From Tachypleus tridentatus (taxonomy: Eukaryota; Arthropoda; Merostomata; Xiphosura; Limulidae), in NCBI RefSeq assembly GCF_004210375.1, contig NC_134833.1, positions 147,242,127 to 147,306,126 of the forward strand: a DNA stretch of 64,000 nucleotides, written 5' to 3'. How positions within the stretch are numbered: the first letter of the stretch is position 1; each line of letters opens with the position of its first letter. Position numbers and translations under genes: made by a program. This document shows positions 1 to 12,600 of this stretch, in pieces. Under the pieces are notes generated by a model, which saw only the letters and a list, made by a program, of their open reading frames with translations, was not told the DNA's origin and ran no database searches.

Positions 1-155
1 AAATACAAGTGTTCAGAATAAAGCATCATGCTTATCAAAGTAGTTATAAATGGCACCACAATAGTGAATATGAAGAGAAAAGTTTTCATAATGTTTTCAG
101 TCCTTTTAATTTTTAATTTGAACATGGCCTGCCTTTTTGTTTGTTTGTTTAACAG

Positions 156-277
156 AGTCCACCAACACTCGAGTCCTGTATTTCAGTATCTTCTCCATGT
201 GCTGTCTTCTTGCTCTCACAACTTGGCAAGTTTTATATCTCAGACGTTTCTTCAAAGCTAAAAAACTCATCGAATAA
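156..277 (+). CDS. TMED10: TMED10 (p24 family) last coding exon, partial gene
   Basis: This is the 3' coding exon of transmembrane emp24 domain-containing protein 10, a p24-family type I membrane protein that cycles between ER and Golgi in COPI/COPII vesicles and acts in cargo selection, notably of GPI-anchored proteins. The acceptor is a pyrimidine tract ending in aacag at 155; the first two bases complete a codon from the missing upstream exon. The 39 codons give the membrane-proximal [14 protein letters not shown], the rest of the transmembrane helix, then the cytosolic tail [17 protein letters not shown] with the paired Phe (COPII) and KKxx-type dilysine (COPI/ER retrieval) signals diagnostic of this subfamily. 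The stop is TAA at 275-277. The tail matches my memory of the vertebrate protein almost residue for residue. The luminal GOLD domain lies outside the window to the left. Confidence 0.93.
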
Positions 278-278
278 A
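273..278 (+). terminator. poly(A) signal overlapping the TMED10 stop codon
   Basis: AATAAA is formed by the last two bases of the Glu codon, the TAA stop and the next base. A second AATAAA lies at 289-294. Use of either would give an almost absent 3' UTR. Further AATAAA-like hexamers occur near 2646, so a long 3' UTR is equally possible. Confidence 0.4.
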
Positions 279-2660
279 GTTAGGGGCAAATAAAACTGTC
301 CAATTTAAGCAAAAGGATTATTTAAACAGTAAGTTCAAAAGTTTTGGCACGCTTGTCATATGATCTTTTTGTTTTTCTTAAACATGTATTATGTTTACTT
401 CCTTTGTCAATTTTGTATATGTAATGTTTGGTAATAAATTATTTAAAAACTAGTTAGCTAGTAATATATTTTTATTTTTAATCAGAGATCAAACCTTTAA
501 GTTTAGTTTAATGATGAATACTGGACATTTATAATCTCAGAAAAGACTCACTATCACGTGTGAAGTGAGTTTTTTGACAGAATAAGTTGGTAAAACTTTC
601 AGCCATGGTTTAAGGTGTCTACAAAGGAAGATATACTTTGTGGAAGTGCTTTGGTTATCAGGTTTCTGATTTTGTGATTTTTAGACAATTGTGGTTGGCT
701 TGTAGAGATGTATTTTATGAAGTCCTAATCTAGAAATATTGACCTGAATTCCTTTTAAACCCAATGTGGCAAGAAATTTACAATGTTTTAAAATCTTGCA
801 AGTTAAGAGTAATATGTAATTAAAGTTTTCAAGCTCCCTGAAGGTATAACTTTCATAAAGATTCAAGTACAAAATGAAGTAAATATTATCTCCTCAATTC
901 TTTTAATTATAGAAAAGTTTCAGGCTTTTAGGGGCAGAGATATTATTCATTAACTACCATGTGGAGTGGGTATAATGTGAAAATATGTTGTTGATTTTTC
1001 AGTTGTTTGGAGATTACTGTACAAGTAGTGGTGTAAAATAAGATATATATAAACTAGATCTAGATTCTCCCATCCAGCCCTCTGTGCACTCTCAGCAACT
1101 GAGTGGCTTCTGGAATTCCAAATGGAACTATATTTGGTTTCTGGTTTGCAAATTTGTACACAATATTTCATTTATATACATTTCAGAAGGTTTAAAAATT
1201 TTCATTCTTTCATCTGTATGCTGTTCCGCACATGATTAGACTCTAACATCCAGTATATTAAACTGCAATACAAGCTGGTTTTTGTCCACTTAACTCGAGA
1301 TGACAGAGGAACCGTAAATGCTATTATTTTGAGGATAAACTATTGATGACTATATTGAGGATTAAAAGATAAAATATTTCCAACACGTACATACCTGTTC
1401 TGACACTGTAGCTGTTCTTTGACATCAGCTTTGTCTGTTTAAGCATTGGTTTCACATGCTTCAGTCTTTTATAACTCACTTATCTGCAGTACTGGGATAG
1501 AGAGCACATTGACAAGGGTAGAGTAATTTGCAAATCAGATACTGCCAAGGGCATTTATGCGAGATATGAAAGATTGGAGCATGCAAAACCAATGCTTAGA
1601 TAGGCAAAGCCAATGACAAAGAATAGGTACAGTGTCAGCAGAGATAAGTATTATTAAAAATACATTTTCAGTTCAGGAAATATTTCAGATTATCAGAAAA
1701 AATTCATTATTTTATATGGTTTAAAGGCCTTTAAATTTAACTGTCAATAATAAAGAAATTGTATTAATAAGGTTTTCTGAGTTAACGTATTGTTAACTAA
1801 CAACATTTATAAAATTTTCTCTTGTTTGATATGTACAAATCCATGCATACAACATATGGAAAGTTCTTTGTTAAGAAAATACTGTTCGATGTGAACATTT
1901 TTTTAATGTGTGGTAGATTTAGGAGAACAGTAGGATATAACAGATAACATGATAGACAAGTCTAGAAAGTCTGTTTTGTTTTTTTTGTTTTTTATCAAGA
2001 GGTGTTGAAAACGTCATTCCAAGTTTCATCCTTTTACTCTGACATCCTCAGTGTTTATTGGTGACAAGACATATTGTTTATTTCAGTTTAATGAAATGGG
2101 CCTTAGGAAAAAACCAGTCAATGATAAGATTTAAACTGTGTACAACCATCTGTAAGTGAATAGGTGTTACAATTACGGTTGTTAGAGTGATAGAATAAGC
2201 TGAGTACCAGTCTGAGAAGATTTATAAAGGTATTAATAGAATAATGAACCTGAATATTTCAGGATTTTTTAAATTTCCCATTCAGAATAAATACTTAAGG
2301 AGCCATTTTTAATGTATGTTTTTTTTATTAATTATTGCCTAAATTTTACTAATAGAAAAGAAATGGAAATCTAAATAACCAATATAATTTAGTTGAGTAA
2401 ACATAACTGCCTTGCATGAAATGGTCAAATATTTGTCATTAAAGACTACCCATAAGCACCTGGTATTTTTATCCATTATTTGCACAGAAGTCTGTCCAGG
2501 CTGGTATATACTGAGTGGCATTTTTGGCCCCATTAATGAGAATTTGGAGAACAGTCTTCTGATTTAAGGCATGTAAACATAATAGTGTGGTATATTTTGT
2601 TACTGTTGTTTTGTCATGTTGTGGTTTTTACTTTTTTTATATCTAAAATAAATTTCTTTG
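279..2660 (+). other. probable TMED10 3' UTR / downstream intergenic DNA
   Basis: AT-rich, with no coding exon recognised on either strand; the short ORFs here have no coding character. It probably holds the long 3' UTR of TMED10, ending near an AATAAA at about 2646, but the transcript end is not visible from sequence. Confidence 0.4.
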
Positions 2661-3840
2661 TATATTGGTTCACGATTTTACTTTAATTTAGCAGTTTCTA
2701 TGATGACCAATACACACAACACCCTTGACAACAAATGAAGTAATTTGGGAACATTATTTATACTAAATATTCTTTTAAATGGGATGAACACTTTGTTGAA
2801 ATATATGGGTTTTATTGGCCTGCACTGTTTCTAGGTCAATGTCAGGTTGAATTGCACTAATAAACTAGGAACTATGTAAAAATAATGAAATGTGATTGTG
2901 TGTGAAAAATACAATGCGTACAATAGTGTGAGAGGGTCTGAGTAAATGTGAGTGTGAACCATTCATTGTTGGCATGGTGATGCATCACGATGTATTTTTT
3001 ATTACGAATTAATGAAGTCAATCATAAAGGATAAATAATCATAAAAGAAAAATTACTTGTTTGTCAAACCACAAAACTAAAATTATTTAAATTTAAACAA
3101 TATTAGAGGTTGTCTAATCATCAAACTTTAAAATAACCACAATCAACTGATAAAAATACATCTCAAAACCAAATTATTCTTGTACAGTAACAGATATTTA
3201 TGTGATAAAAGCTCTATAAATATTCTCTAGAAAGGATTTCAAACTGATATCATGATTAAAGATGGTAATATCTTTAGCAACACAAATGAAGTGGGAAACA
3301 CAGACCAGATAAATAGTGAATACTAAGTTTTCCATAAATCTGTTAAACAGATGTTATATGAGGAAGCCATTTGTCAGGTCTTATGTAAGGGCCAGATTCT
3401 TTACAGTAGGTGTCTATGAATATTTAGCAATGAATTTCAATAACAAATAAAACAGCACACAGTCCACTTGTTTTAAAATAATTTATTAAAACAAGTATAC
3501 ACAAGTGTTCTTTCACTGATGATTATCACAATTGTGTTCAAAACTTCAAATAATTCTCTTTTTCATCAAATTCATATAGGATGGTTCAATTACTTTAGAA
3601 CACACTTTAACAAGATTAATTATTCTTCTCTACTATGTTATTACAATACAATCTGTTATAATTGTTTTAAAAATGCAACTATATGCTCTAAATATACGCT
3701 GTAGGCTAAATTCACAATTATGTATTTACAGCCTAACAAAGGTGTAGAACATTCTGCACACAAGATATTATGATGCAATTAAAGCTCGATGAAAGCAAGA
3801 AAAACTTAGATTATAGTGTCAAGATGCAATAGTACAACAA
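2661..3840. other. AT-rich intergenic, no feature seen
   Basis: I see no exon, repeat family or structured element here beyond simple A/T-rich stretches. Confidence 0.5.
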
Positions 3841-3841
3841 A

Positions 3842-3956
3842 TGTGTTTTCTTATAGCAAAGCCACATCAGGCTATCTGCTGAGTCCACCGAGGGGAATCG
3901 AACCCCTGATTTTAGTGTTGTAAATCCATAGACTTAATGTTGTACTAGCGGGGGAC
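3842..3956 (-). mobile_element. tRNA-derived SINE, group B (minus)
   Basis: The reverse complement has a tRNA-like head with a B-box-like GGTTCGATTCC and the sequence ACAACACTAAAATCAGGGG, then a short tail ending in TTGCTATAAGAAAACAC. The same unit recurs at 22719, 30936 and 32794. It is a SINE head, not a functional tRNA: the cloverleaf 3' side and CCA-side pairing are not intact. Confidence 0.7.
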
Positions 3957-4745
3957 GAATACAACAGTCACCACTTCACAACAATTCATAAATATATATT
4001 GCACTTATAGTCCATGAATAAAACCATAAATCAGTCGTACACATTTCATAATATAACATAAAAGAAATCTTGTGTGTTTGTATAGAAGAAAAAATATACA
4101 GGAGCTTCAAGTTTATTTAGTTTAACTAATAATTATCCACTTATACATTAATAAACTATTGCTTCTAAAAATAATTAAACTTAACACTTGCACTATACTT
4201 AAATTGAAACAGTTTTGTATTTTTAACACTTATCATATGCCTTAAGGCCTTCTTTTGCTATATCCACGTTGGTCTCCCACCAAAGTGGGAGCCTCAAACA
4301 CAAAAAGTCATTTGACTTTGGAAGATGGCATTACAGATTTGATACAAGACCCACAGCAGAAAAACCCTCTTACACCAGATCACTATATAAACTACATTGG
4401 CAATCATTTTGTTTCTTTATCCTGTGTGAGATTATTCTGAATAGTAAGTCCAAGAACCTTTACTGAATCAACCCTCAACAGAGTAATGCTACTTAAACTC
4501 AAACCATTATTAACCTGTAATAATATATTGTAGTTTACATATAGTTTAAGTCAAGCAGTTGTGAAGGAACTAAGTAGAAAGAGAACACAACTCATTATTC
4601 ACCATATAAAACAGTCGACAAGAGTAACAGCCTATACACCAAGAGACTGATACACAAGGTCAAACAGTTACATACCACAAGTAAATTATTTACATAAACA
4701 AGAGATAAGAGTGGGTGCCAAGAACTTCACAAAGAAGACTCCTGT
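3957..4745. other. intergenic, unresolved
   Basis: AT-rich. Around 4255-4440 a less AT-rich stretch carries short overlapping ORFs and a small palindrome (GGTCTCCCACCAAAGTGGGAGCC-like, near 4270). I cannot assign it to a family. Confidence 0.35.
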
Positions 4746-4750
4746 TCATT

Positions 4751-4890
4751 ATAATGACCATTATATTTATCAATTATGTTTTAAGAATGCTATAAATATT
4801 ACCATTAGAATATAATGAACTCATGATTAAAATGACCATTATATTTATCAATTATGTTTTAAGAATGCGTGTTTGGTTAATGCTATAAAA
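4751..4890 (+). repeat. short direct duplication (2 copies)
   Basis: ATGACCATTATATTTATCAA and the following bases to AAGAATGC occur at about 4754 and again at about 4831, each followed by GCTATAAA. It is a local tandem duplication of roughly 80 bp, the second copy carrying a small insertion. Confidence 0.6.
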
Positions 4891-4989
4891 TGCCTTGGAA
4901 ATATTTAGGTGACAAAGATTTATTGGCTTCATAAATCTTAATAATCTCTGTAATAGTAATAATTCATAATAGACACCTTCCAGTAGATT

Positions 4990-5372
4990 TATGGTTACTG
5001 AAATAGATTGATCTTATTGTTGTGTACAAACATGATAATTCTGTTGTATACTATACACTCAACAGCACAAACAAATGGACACAGGTTGATAATTTTCCAT
5101 ACAATCAGGATCACCATCCTTCTAGATGGATACAATCTGGGCAATTTGAAGAAGCTTAGGAAATTCACCAACAGTACATACTGTAATAACAAACAAGGTT
5201 CAGGAACCAATAACTGAACCACTGTTGATAAAACAACATCCCATACAGCAGAAGAAGGATGAGAGAGTGCCTTAATGACAGTTGCAGTTACAAGATAAAG
5301 AGTTACAGGTGTATCCTGACGTGCAATGTTAGTGGGAGTAACGCCAAACATTACAAACAGGATCTGTAACAC
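4990..5372 (-). pseudogene. degenerate LINE reverse-transcriptase fragment
   Basis: On the minus strand, pieces of a non-LTR retrotransposon reverse transcriptase can be read in alternating frames. FPKLLQIAQIVSI is followed after an in-frame stop by KDGDPDCMENYQPVS, resembling the family's finger motif (ALVTPI-KDGDP..NYRPVS). In another frame VYNRIIMFVHNNKINLFQ matches the segment that follows. The 125-codon ORF here is mostly a frame shadow with a hydrophobic look produced by the wrong frame. Frameshifts and stops show it is dead. The family (Jockey/CR1-like) is an inference from motif order. Confidence 0.55.
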
Positions 5373-5819
5373 AAGAACCCATGTTGTTACAAATGTGTAA
5401 TATTTGTATTTTTTTCTTTAGTCCTGCCCACTTGTTTGTTAATGGATAAAAATCTTAAAGTAAGCCCTTATTATTCATATATTTAAAGCTTACTAAAGTA
5501 AACTTTCTCTTATATTTACTGCTTCTGCAACATCCAAAGGTCAACCATCCTGTTATAAAAACAAAACTATCTTCATTGGAGTTGAACCCTACCCCTCAAA
5601 AATTGATATTTGTGATTTCTCTTTTACTTTCCTCACCCTTAAGTATGAAAAAAAGATGATGCATCAATTAGATCCTCCTTTAACTTTCAAGAGAAAATTA
5701 TTTCAGAAATCTTAATTTCTCCTGTCATGATAAACCCTCCTACCCAGGTACCATTCTATTAATAGTAACTCTTCTTTGAACTATCCCAACAATTCATTTT
5801 CATAATGTAAGGAGCCAAA

Positions 5820-6490
5820 GACTGAAATAAATGCTCTAAATATGGCCTAACCAGTGGCCTGTACAATGAAATTATAACTTGTACTCAATATGTCTGTAGA
5901 TACAACCTAAAATACCATTTGCCCTCCTAACAGCACACTGATTGGATAGCTTAAGAGACTGGTCAACTATCCCACCAAGACTCCTTTCTTTCATGGCACT
6001 GTTAAGGTTATTCCCATTCAAATCATGATAACCCACATGTATTATCTTGCATTTATTATGATTAAAACCAATCTGCCATTTATTTACAGAACTCACTTAA
6101 TGATCTAAATCTTTTTGTAAATCAACAGCATCCTCTCCAGTAATGTAGTGACCATTCCTTCATCTGTTTCATTGATGTAAATAAAAAAAAAAAAAAGTGA
6201 TGGTTCTAAGACTGAACCCTCAGGTCCTCCACACATGCATCATAAATTCAGTTTGACTGACCTCTGTTTGCCATGACTCTATTTTCTTCCATCTATCCAC
6301 TCTTCTGTCCAATTAGTTAACTTATCCCCACACCTATAGAGATAAGTTTATTTACAAGCCTTTTTATGTGGCACTTTGTCAAATGCTTTCTGAAAATCCA
6401 GGTACACCAATCTCTACACCCCTAGCCTCATCTACATAAGCATGAACCTTTTCAAAGATTACTTGTATGTTTAAAGCAACAGTAATCCTT
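5820..6490 (-). pseudogene. CR1/Rex-like LINE reverse-transcriptase fragment
   Basis: Read on the minus strand from about 6490 downwards: VYLDFQKAFDKVPHK (RT palm motif with the first catalytic Asp), then NWTEEWIDGRK, a GGPEGSVL stretch corresponding to the PQGSVLGP motif, and finally WQIGFNHNKCKIIHVGYH with a downstream KERSLGGIVDQSLK. These are the ordered RT motifs of CR1/Rex-type non-LTR elements. Several frame changes, stops and an A-run at about 6184-6197 interrupt it, so it is a 5'-truncated dead copy. A related copy lies on the plus strand at 19775-20300. Confidence 0.75.
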
Positions 6491-6628
6491 GTTTACATCT
6501 AATCATACATAATAAAGCTACCTTCATTCAAAGTGGGTATATGGCATTATTCAATTTAACAACTTTAGAGTTACAGTTAACTCACTTGTAGCAAATTTAA
6601 GAGTGTTCAATGAGCCAGCATTATTTTA

Positions 6629-6895
6629 GGCCCAGCATGGCAAGGTGGTTAGGGTGCTAGACTCTTAATCTGAGAGTCGTGGGCTTGAATCCCGATCACA
6701 CCAAACATGCTCACCCTTTCAGCAGTGGGGTGTTATAATGTTATGGTCAATCCCAATATATTCATTGGAAAAAGAGTATCTTGAGAGTTGGCAGTGAGTG
6801 GTGATGACTCTCTGTCTTTCCTCTAATCTTGCACTGCTAAATTAGGGACGGCTATTGCAGATAGCCCTCATGTAGCTTAGTGTTTTTTTGTTTTA
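6629..6895 (+). mobile_element. tRNA-derived SINE, group A (plus)
   Basis: Full-length but diverged copy of the commonest SINE in the window. The tRNA-like head GGCCCAGCATGGCAAGGTGG is followed by a B-box-like GGCTTGAATCC, the conserved body (ACATGCTC...TTATAATGTTATGGTCAATC...GGTGATGACT) and the tail TAAATTAGGGACGGCTA to a T-rich end. Confidence 0.8.
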
Positions 6896-8150
6896 TTTTA
6901 TATTTATAAGATTTGGTGGAATTACTAACACAGCAAAGGACAAATATAACATATTATAAGCTGAAATATTATAAATTATCTCAGAAACTATATCAATAAT
7001 TTCTAAAAATCTTATCAAATGTTGATACAGCAGCACCTAAAACCACAAGAATTACCATTAATTACAGACATCAAATTATTCAACTCAGGTAAACAACTTT
7101 GACCAGTAAAAATCATCCCAAAAAAGATATCAAATTATGTGAATTAATAAGTGAGTGAACTATTAAACCACCTCAATGACCAAAAGGTGGACAATAAATA
7201 CATCATAAAATATGAACCTCTTCAATATCAAAACTATATAATTCAGTATGATTGGTCACAGTGACTTAATAGAAATTCAATTTATACTTTAGGAAAGGAT
7301 ATGTATTTATAAACCTGCCATACCAGATAGACTTCTACACAGTACAATAACATATTTTGATAAAAATGGATGAAAAATGAATTATTATGTGAACTAGACG
7401 GGTACCTCTTACACGATGAAGATAGTCTTAAACACTTCTCCCCGATCAACATTTATTTAAACACAAAAATAAAATGGAAAATAAAAATATGTAAATAAAT
7501 AAATAATAAATATATATAAAAGTGAGGGGAAAAAAAGGCCACCATCAAACTAGACTTCCTACTGATAGAGCAGATAATATCTATAAATGTATGAAACCAG
7601 TATATGGACATTCCCCTGAAAAGGGTTGGAGAAATTCAGCCCACTGACCCTAAAGCAGTAGCCATACCAACCAGCACTGCATGATCATGTAAGTGAAGGA
7701 AGGAGGAAGAAGTCACAGAGCACCTGACCCTCCAGAGTACACGATTAACCAAATCCTGAGAGAGAGAGTGAACGATGTATTTATAACAATTGCGCCAATA
7801 TGCCCAGAGTGTCTGCCAAAAATAATAATTTAGTAAAGGGAAAGAAGGCTTTTTTTAAGAATAGCATGATTCCAGAAATATCAGTATTTCAGATTTAAAT
7901 TTGCAATGAAAAATGCCTAATATTTCTAACATTTAAACATATCAAGTTTGTTGTACATTATTAACCCTATTTAGATCATGTTTGGGATGAAAAATATCCA
8001 ACAATTAAACCCTTAGGCCAAACTCTGTTTATATTATTGGGAAAGAAGTCATGTTTAATCCAAAGTGAACTCAGTCTTGTCATTCCTTCTGAAATGAGTT
8101 CCTTACATGTTTTAACATTGTTTCTTTTAAAAAATGACTCAATGTCTCTG
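6896..8150. other. intergenic, no gene seen
   Basis: AT-rich to 7380, then a slightly more GC-rich stretch 7390-7790 with no open frame of note, then AT-rich again up to the minisatellite. Confidence 0.4.
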
Positions 8151-8154
8151 TAGT

Positions 8155-10260
8155 ATTTACAATAATAACTGATACAAACAGTGTGACGTACTTGTTGTTT
8201 ACAATTGTTGTTTACATTTATAATAACTGATACAGTGTGATGTACTTGTTATTTACAATAATAACTGATACAAACAGTGTGATGTACTTGTTATTTACAA
8301 TAATAACTGATACAAACAGTGTGAAATACTTGTTATTTACAATAATAACTGATGCAGTGTGACGTACTTGTTATTTACAATAATAACTGATACAAACAGT
8401 GTGATGTACTTGTTATTTACAATAATAACTGATACAAACAGTGTGATGTACTTGTTATTTACAATAATAACTGATGCAGTGTGACGTACTTGTTATTTAC
8501 AATAATAACTGACACGGTGTGACGTACTTGTTATTTACAATAATAACTGATACAAACAGTGTGAAATACTTGTTGTTTACAATAATAACTGATACAGTGT
8601 GATGTACTTGTTATTTACAATAATAACTGATACAAACAGTGTGTGTGATGATACTGTGTTATTTACAATAATAACTGATACAGTGTGATGTACTTGTTAT
8701 TTACAATAATAACTGATACAAACAGTGTGATGTACTGTGATTTACTTGTTATTTACAATAATAACTGATACAAACAGTGTGACATACTTGTTGTTTACAA
8801 TAATAACTGATACAGTGTGATTACGGTGTGATTTTGTTATTTACAATAATAACTGATACAAACAGTGTGAAATACTTGTTGTTTACAATAATAACTGATA
8901 CAGTGTGATGTACTTGTTATTTACAATAATAACTGATACAAACAGTGTGACATACTTGTTATTTACAATAATAACTGATACAAACAGTGTGACATACTTG
9001 TTATTTACAATAATAACTGATACAAACAGTGTGACATACTTGTTGTTTACAATAATAACTGATACAAACAGTGTGATGTACCTGTTGTTTACAATAATAA
9101 CTGATACAGTGTGATGTACTTGTTATTTACAATAATAACTGATACAGTGTGATGTACTTGTTATTTACAATAATAACTGATACAAACAGTGTGATGTACT
9201 TGTTATTTACAATAATAACTGATACAGTGTGATGTACATTTACAATTGATACAGTGTGATTTATTTACAATAATAACTGATACACAGTGTGTACTTGTTA
9301 TTTACAATAATAACTGATACAAACAGTGTGAAATACTTGTTATTTACAATAATAACTGATACAGTGTGATGTACTTGTGTTTACAATAATAACTGATGTG
9401 TGACTACTGTTATTTACAATAATAACTGATACAAACAGTGTGACATACTTGTTATTTACAATAATAACTGATACAAACAGTGTGACATACTTGTTATTTA
9501 CAATAATAACTGATACAAACAGTGTGATGTACCTGTTGTTGTTGTACAATAATAACTGATACAGTGTGATGTACTTGTTATTTACAATAATAACTGATAC
9601 AGTGTGATGTACTTGTTATTTACAATAATAACTGATACAAACAGTGTGATGTACTTGTTATTTACAATAATAACTGATACAAACAGTGTGATGTACTTGT
9701 TATTTACAATAATAACTGATACAAACAGTGTGAAATACTTGTTATTTACGATACAGTTGTTATTTACAATAATAATAACAAACAGTGTGATGTACTTGTT
9801 ATTTACAATAATAACTGATACAGTGTGATGTGTGATACAAACAGTGTGAAATACTTGTTATTTACAATTATAACTGATACTTGTTGTTTACAATAATAAC
9901 TGATACAGTGTGATGTACTTGTGTGATGTATTTTATTTACAATAATAACTGTGACAGTGTGATGTACTTGTTATTTACAATAATAACTGATACAAACAGT
10001 GTGACATACTTGTTATTTACAATAATAACTGACACGGTGTGATGTACTTGTTATTTACAATAATAACTGTGACAGTGTGATGTACTTGTTATTTACAATA
10101 ATAACTGATACAAACAGTGTGACATACTTGTTATTTACAATAATAACTGTGACAGTGTGATGTACTTGTTATTTACAATAATTGATACAGTGTGACGTAC
10201 TTGTTATTTACAATGATAATTGGTACAAACAGGGGGACATACATGGAATTTACAATAATC
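8155..10260 (+). repeat. 2.1-kb minisatellite, 42/38-bp units
   Basis: About 50 tandem units of TTATTTACAATAATAACTGA followed by TACAAACAGTGTGATGTACTTG (42 bp). A frequent short variant lacks four bases (GATACAGTGTG instead of GATACAAACAGTGTG; 38 bp). Diverged and truncated units interrupt the array (for example near 8640, 9235-9290, 9745 and 9930). Long and short units are interspersed, suggesting expansion by repeated local duplication of mixed blocks. Runs of 42-bp units keep a 14-codon period, so spurious ORFs appear on both strands. Confidence 0.95.
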
Positions 10261-10545
10261 AACATGAACAATTGAATGTATTTTATTTACTTTTGAACTT
10301 TAAACATTCACATCTTTCACTAACTTGAATTTTTTGTTTGAAACAGAATATTACATTTGTGTTTTATTTCTCTAGTTACCAGCATAATGTAAGTTTTGGC
10401 CTAAGGTGGACATATAAAAACACTGAAGCTGAATATATTAATAGTGATGATCCTACATATTAACTGTTGGAATTAAGTTCTATAGTGTTTTATTTTACAA
10501 AATCTGGACTATAATTCAAAGTTTACACTACAGATTGCTCATTAA

Positions 10546-10756
10546 TATATCTGAGAAGAACAGCTGGTATGGGTATTAACACTTTTACTAATAAAGCAGA
10601 GACAACATTTCAACCTTCATAGGTCATCGTCAGGTTTACAAAGAGTTGCAAACTCTCTCTTTTTTAACCTGAAGATGACCTAGGAAGGTCAAAATGTTGT
10701 TCTCTGCTTTATCAGTAAAAGTGTGAATAGCCACACCAGCTGTTCTGATATATTTT
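10546..10756. mobile_element. foldback (inverted-repeat) element
   Basis: Left arm GAACAGCTGGTATGGGTATT through AACACTTTTACTAATAAAGCAGAG and CATAGGTCATC. The right arm, in reverse, runs GATGACCTAGG, TTCTCTGCTTTATCAGTAAAAGTGT and CCACACCAGCTGTTC. The arms are about 90 bp with a short asymmetric loop around 10640-10660. A shorter element with the same ends lies at 31310-31450. This is typical of a non-autonomous foldback/MITE element. Confidence 0.75.
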
Positions 10757-12600
10757 GACTTCAAGTGGGTTTCTCATCATCAAGGAACTTGTTTATTAAC
10801 ATGTTTGGCTTACAGTTGTTATTATTACACAGTATTAGACAAGAGTCACTAACTTTAGAGCACAATTCCTATGTCTGGGAAGAAGCTACCTATGGTTTGA
10901 AACAAGTACACATAGCAACAGAAGGTTAAAGTTAATAATATAAATATACCAAACATAATTTTATTTAAAAGTTACTAAACATATCAACTGAAAATATGTT
11001 GGGAGAATGTTTTTTAATACCTTCATTATGAACTCACTCAGTTGATAGACAGTAGTTATAAAAGTAAGGTCACAAAATTATTAATCAAACGTGTTTGTAA
11101 CATTTTATTCTTACTTGTGGAGATGTCACACTAGTGCATGGCTAATTCACAAACATAGTTATGAAAACTAAGCAATCACACGTGTATACAAATTTATTTC
11201 ATTATAAGGACATCATTTTGATGCCTGACTGAATGGAGATGTTTGTTTCAAGTTGTAAATCCTGTTCAACAGAACACAGAAAGAACTATCAAACTGTCAG
11301 AATAATTAATGACTGACTATTAATTACCTCGTATACACTAACAAGTCTGATATCAAGTTTAAAGTAAATTATGAGATGAGGTCTGAGTAGCTGTCTAGAA
11401 AATTAACAGACTGTTAAGCTGTGAATAGTAATGAGTTCATAAAAATCTTAAAGTGTGAGACAAGTGATGACCTAAGGTCAGAATAAAGGGAACTTTCACA
11501 CTCAAGAGAATCTGAGAATTGTACATATCAGTGATGTTGAACTATTGTTGTCATGATAACAAGAGCTTTTGTGCATCATCTTTTACCTGAGTTTTGATTG
11601 TTAAGTGACTGACAGTCATGTTCTGCATACCTACAAGAAAGACAAATTCTGCATAAGAGCTGGATAGATCTTAGTGGCAGAGATATGAATTAAATACATA
11701 TTGGACAGTTCTATAAGCTGTCCAACCTGCACCAGAAAGAGTTATCATCCAGCCACACCCTCAAATCTTAGCTACCAGGCAAGTACAGTTTTACTTGTCA
11801 CAGTTTTACGTCTAGGTAAAAGTTCTTTTAACTATTTAAAGGTAGAAAGGTTAGAAAAGTTTAATGGTGACAAAGTTTTTGTAGTAAGTAAAGTTCTTTT
11901 CTATATTAATAAATGCTGCATGGTATTAATTTAAAAAGCCTCTAACTCATTTCTTATTCTCATATAAATGTCCTTCAGTTGGCTACTAATAAACCTTGAT
12001 ATTTTTAAAAATAAATAAATGTCTGTTCATTAGTGCCCATTACAGGTTAAATTTTTTGGTATTTGGTATTCCATCAGAGCAGAATCTCATGTGTTCCTGT
12101 GTGAAACAGTTTGGTCCGAGATGCCTGGGAATCACGTCTACAACTTTCAAAAGTGACAAAACTGAAGGCAGCTAGATAGTAGCTTCATGTAACTCTTTAA
12201 ATTGATTTTATAACATAGCTGAAACATGTTTAAAAGCATCACAGCTCAAACCACAAATCTCTGACCTATAACTAAACACTAAGTCACAACTGATCCTTAG
12301 TTATATTAAATGAAGAATGACTTAATTAAAATGAGAAGTATTATAAAAATATTATAGTAACATTACAGAGCTAACACTAGTCTTAGTTTAATTACTTAAA
12401 GAACTCAGTCAACTCTGAGAAACTAACATGTAAATGTAGAAATATATGCATAAGCAAAACTAGAAGAAATTCAAAATACCTAATAAAGAAATGTTAGAAA
12501 ATTTAACACAAAGATCTCACCTTTACCTGAACACATATTGAAATGAAAGATTTGATTCAGTAGGGGAAGAAAACTGTTGTTTTAGTACAAACATCAATAA
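10757..12600. other. intergenic, no gene seen
   Basis: AT-rich. A 77-codon ORF near 11701-11934 lacks coding character and splice signals. Nothing else can be supported. Confidence 0.4.

Noticed and set aside
4995-5372. A 125-residue hydrophobic membrane protein or a HEAT-type exon on the minus strand
   Set aside because: The neighbouring frame shows reverse-transcriptase motifs in order (FPKLLQIAQIVSI, KDGDP..ENYQPVS), so the hydrophobic reading is mostly a frame shadow of a dead LINE.
8905-9828. Repeat ORFs with a YLLFTIITDTNSV period
   Set aside because: They are by-products of runs of 42-bp minisatellite units; neighbouring 38-bp units break the frame, both strands are open, and there is no start, promoter or splice context.
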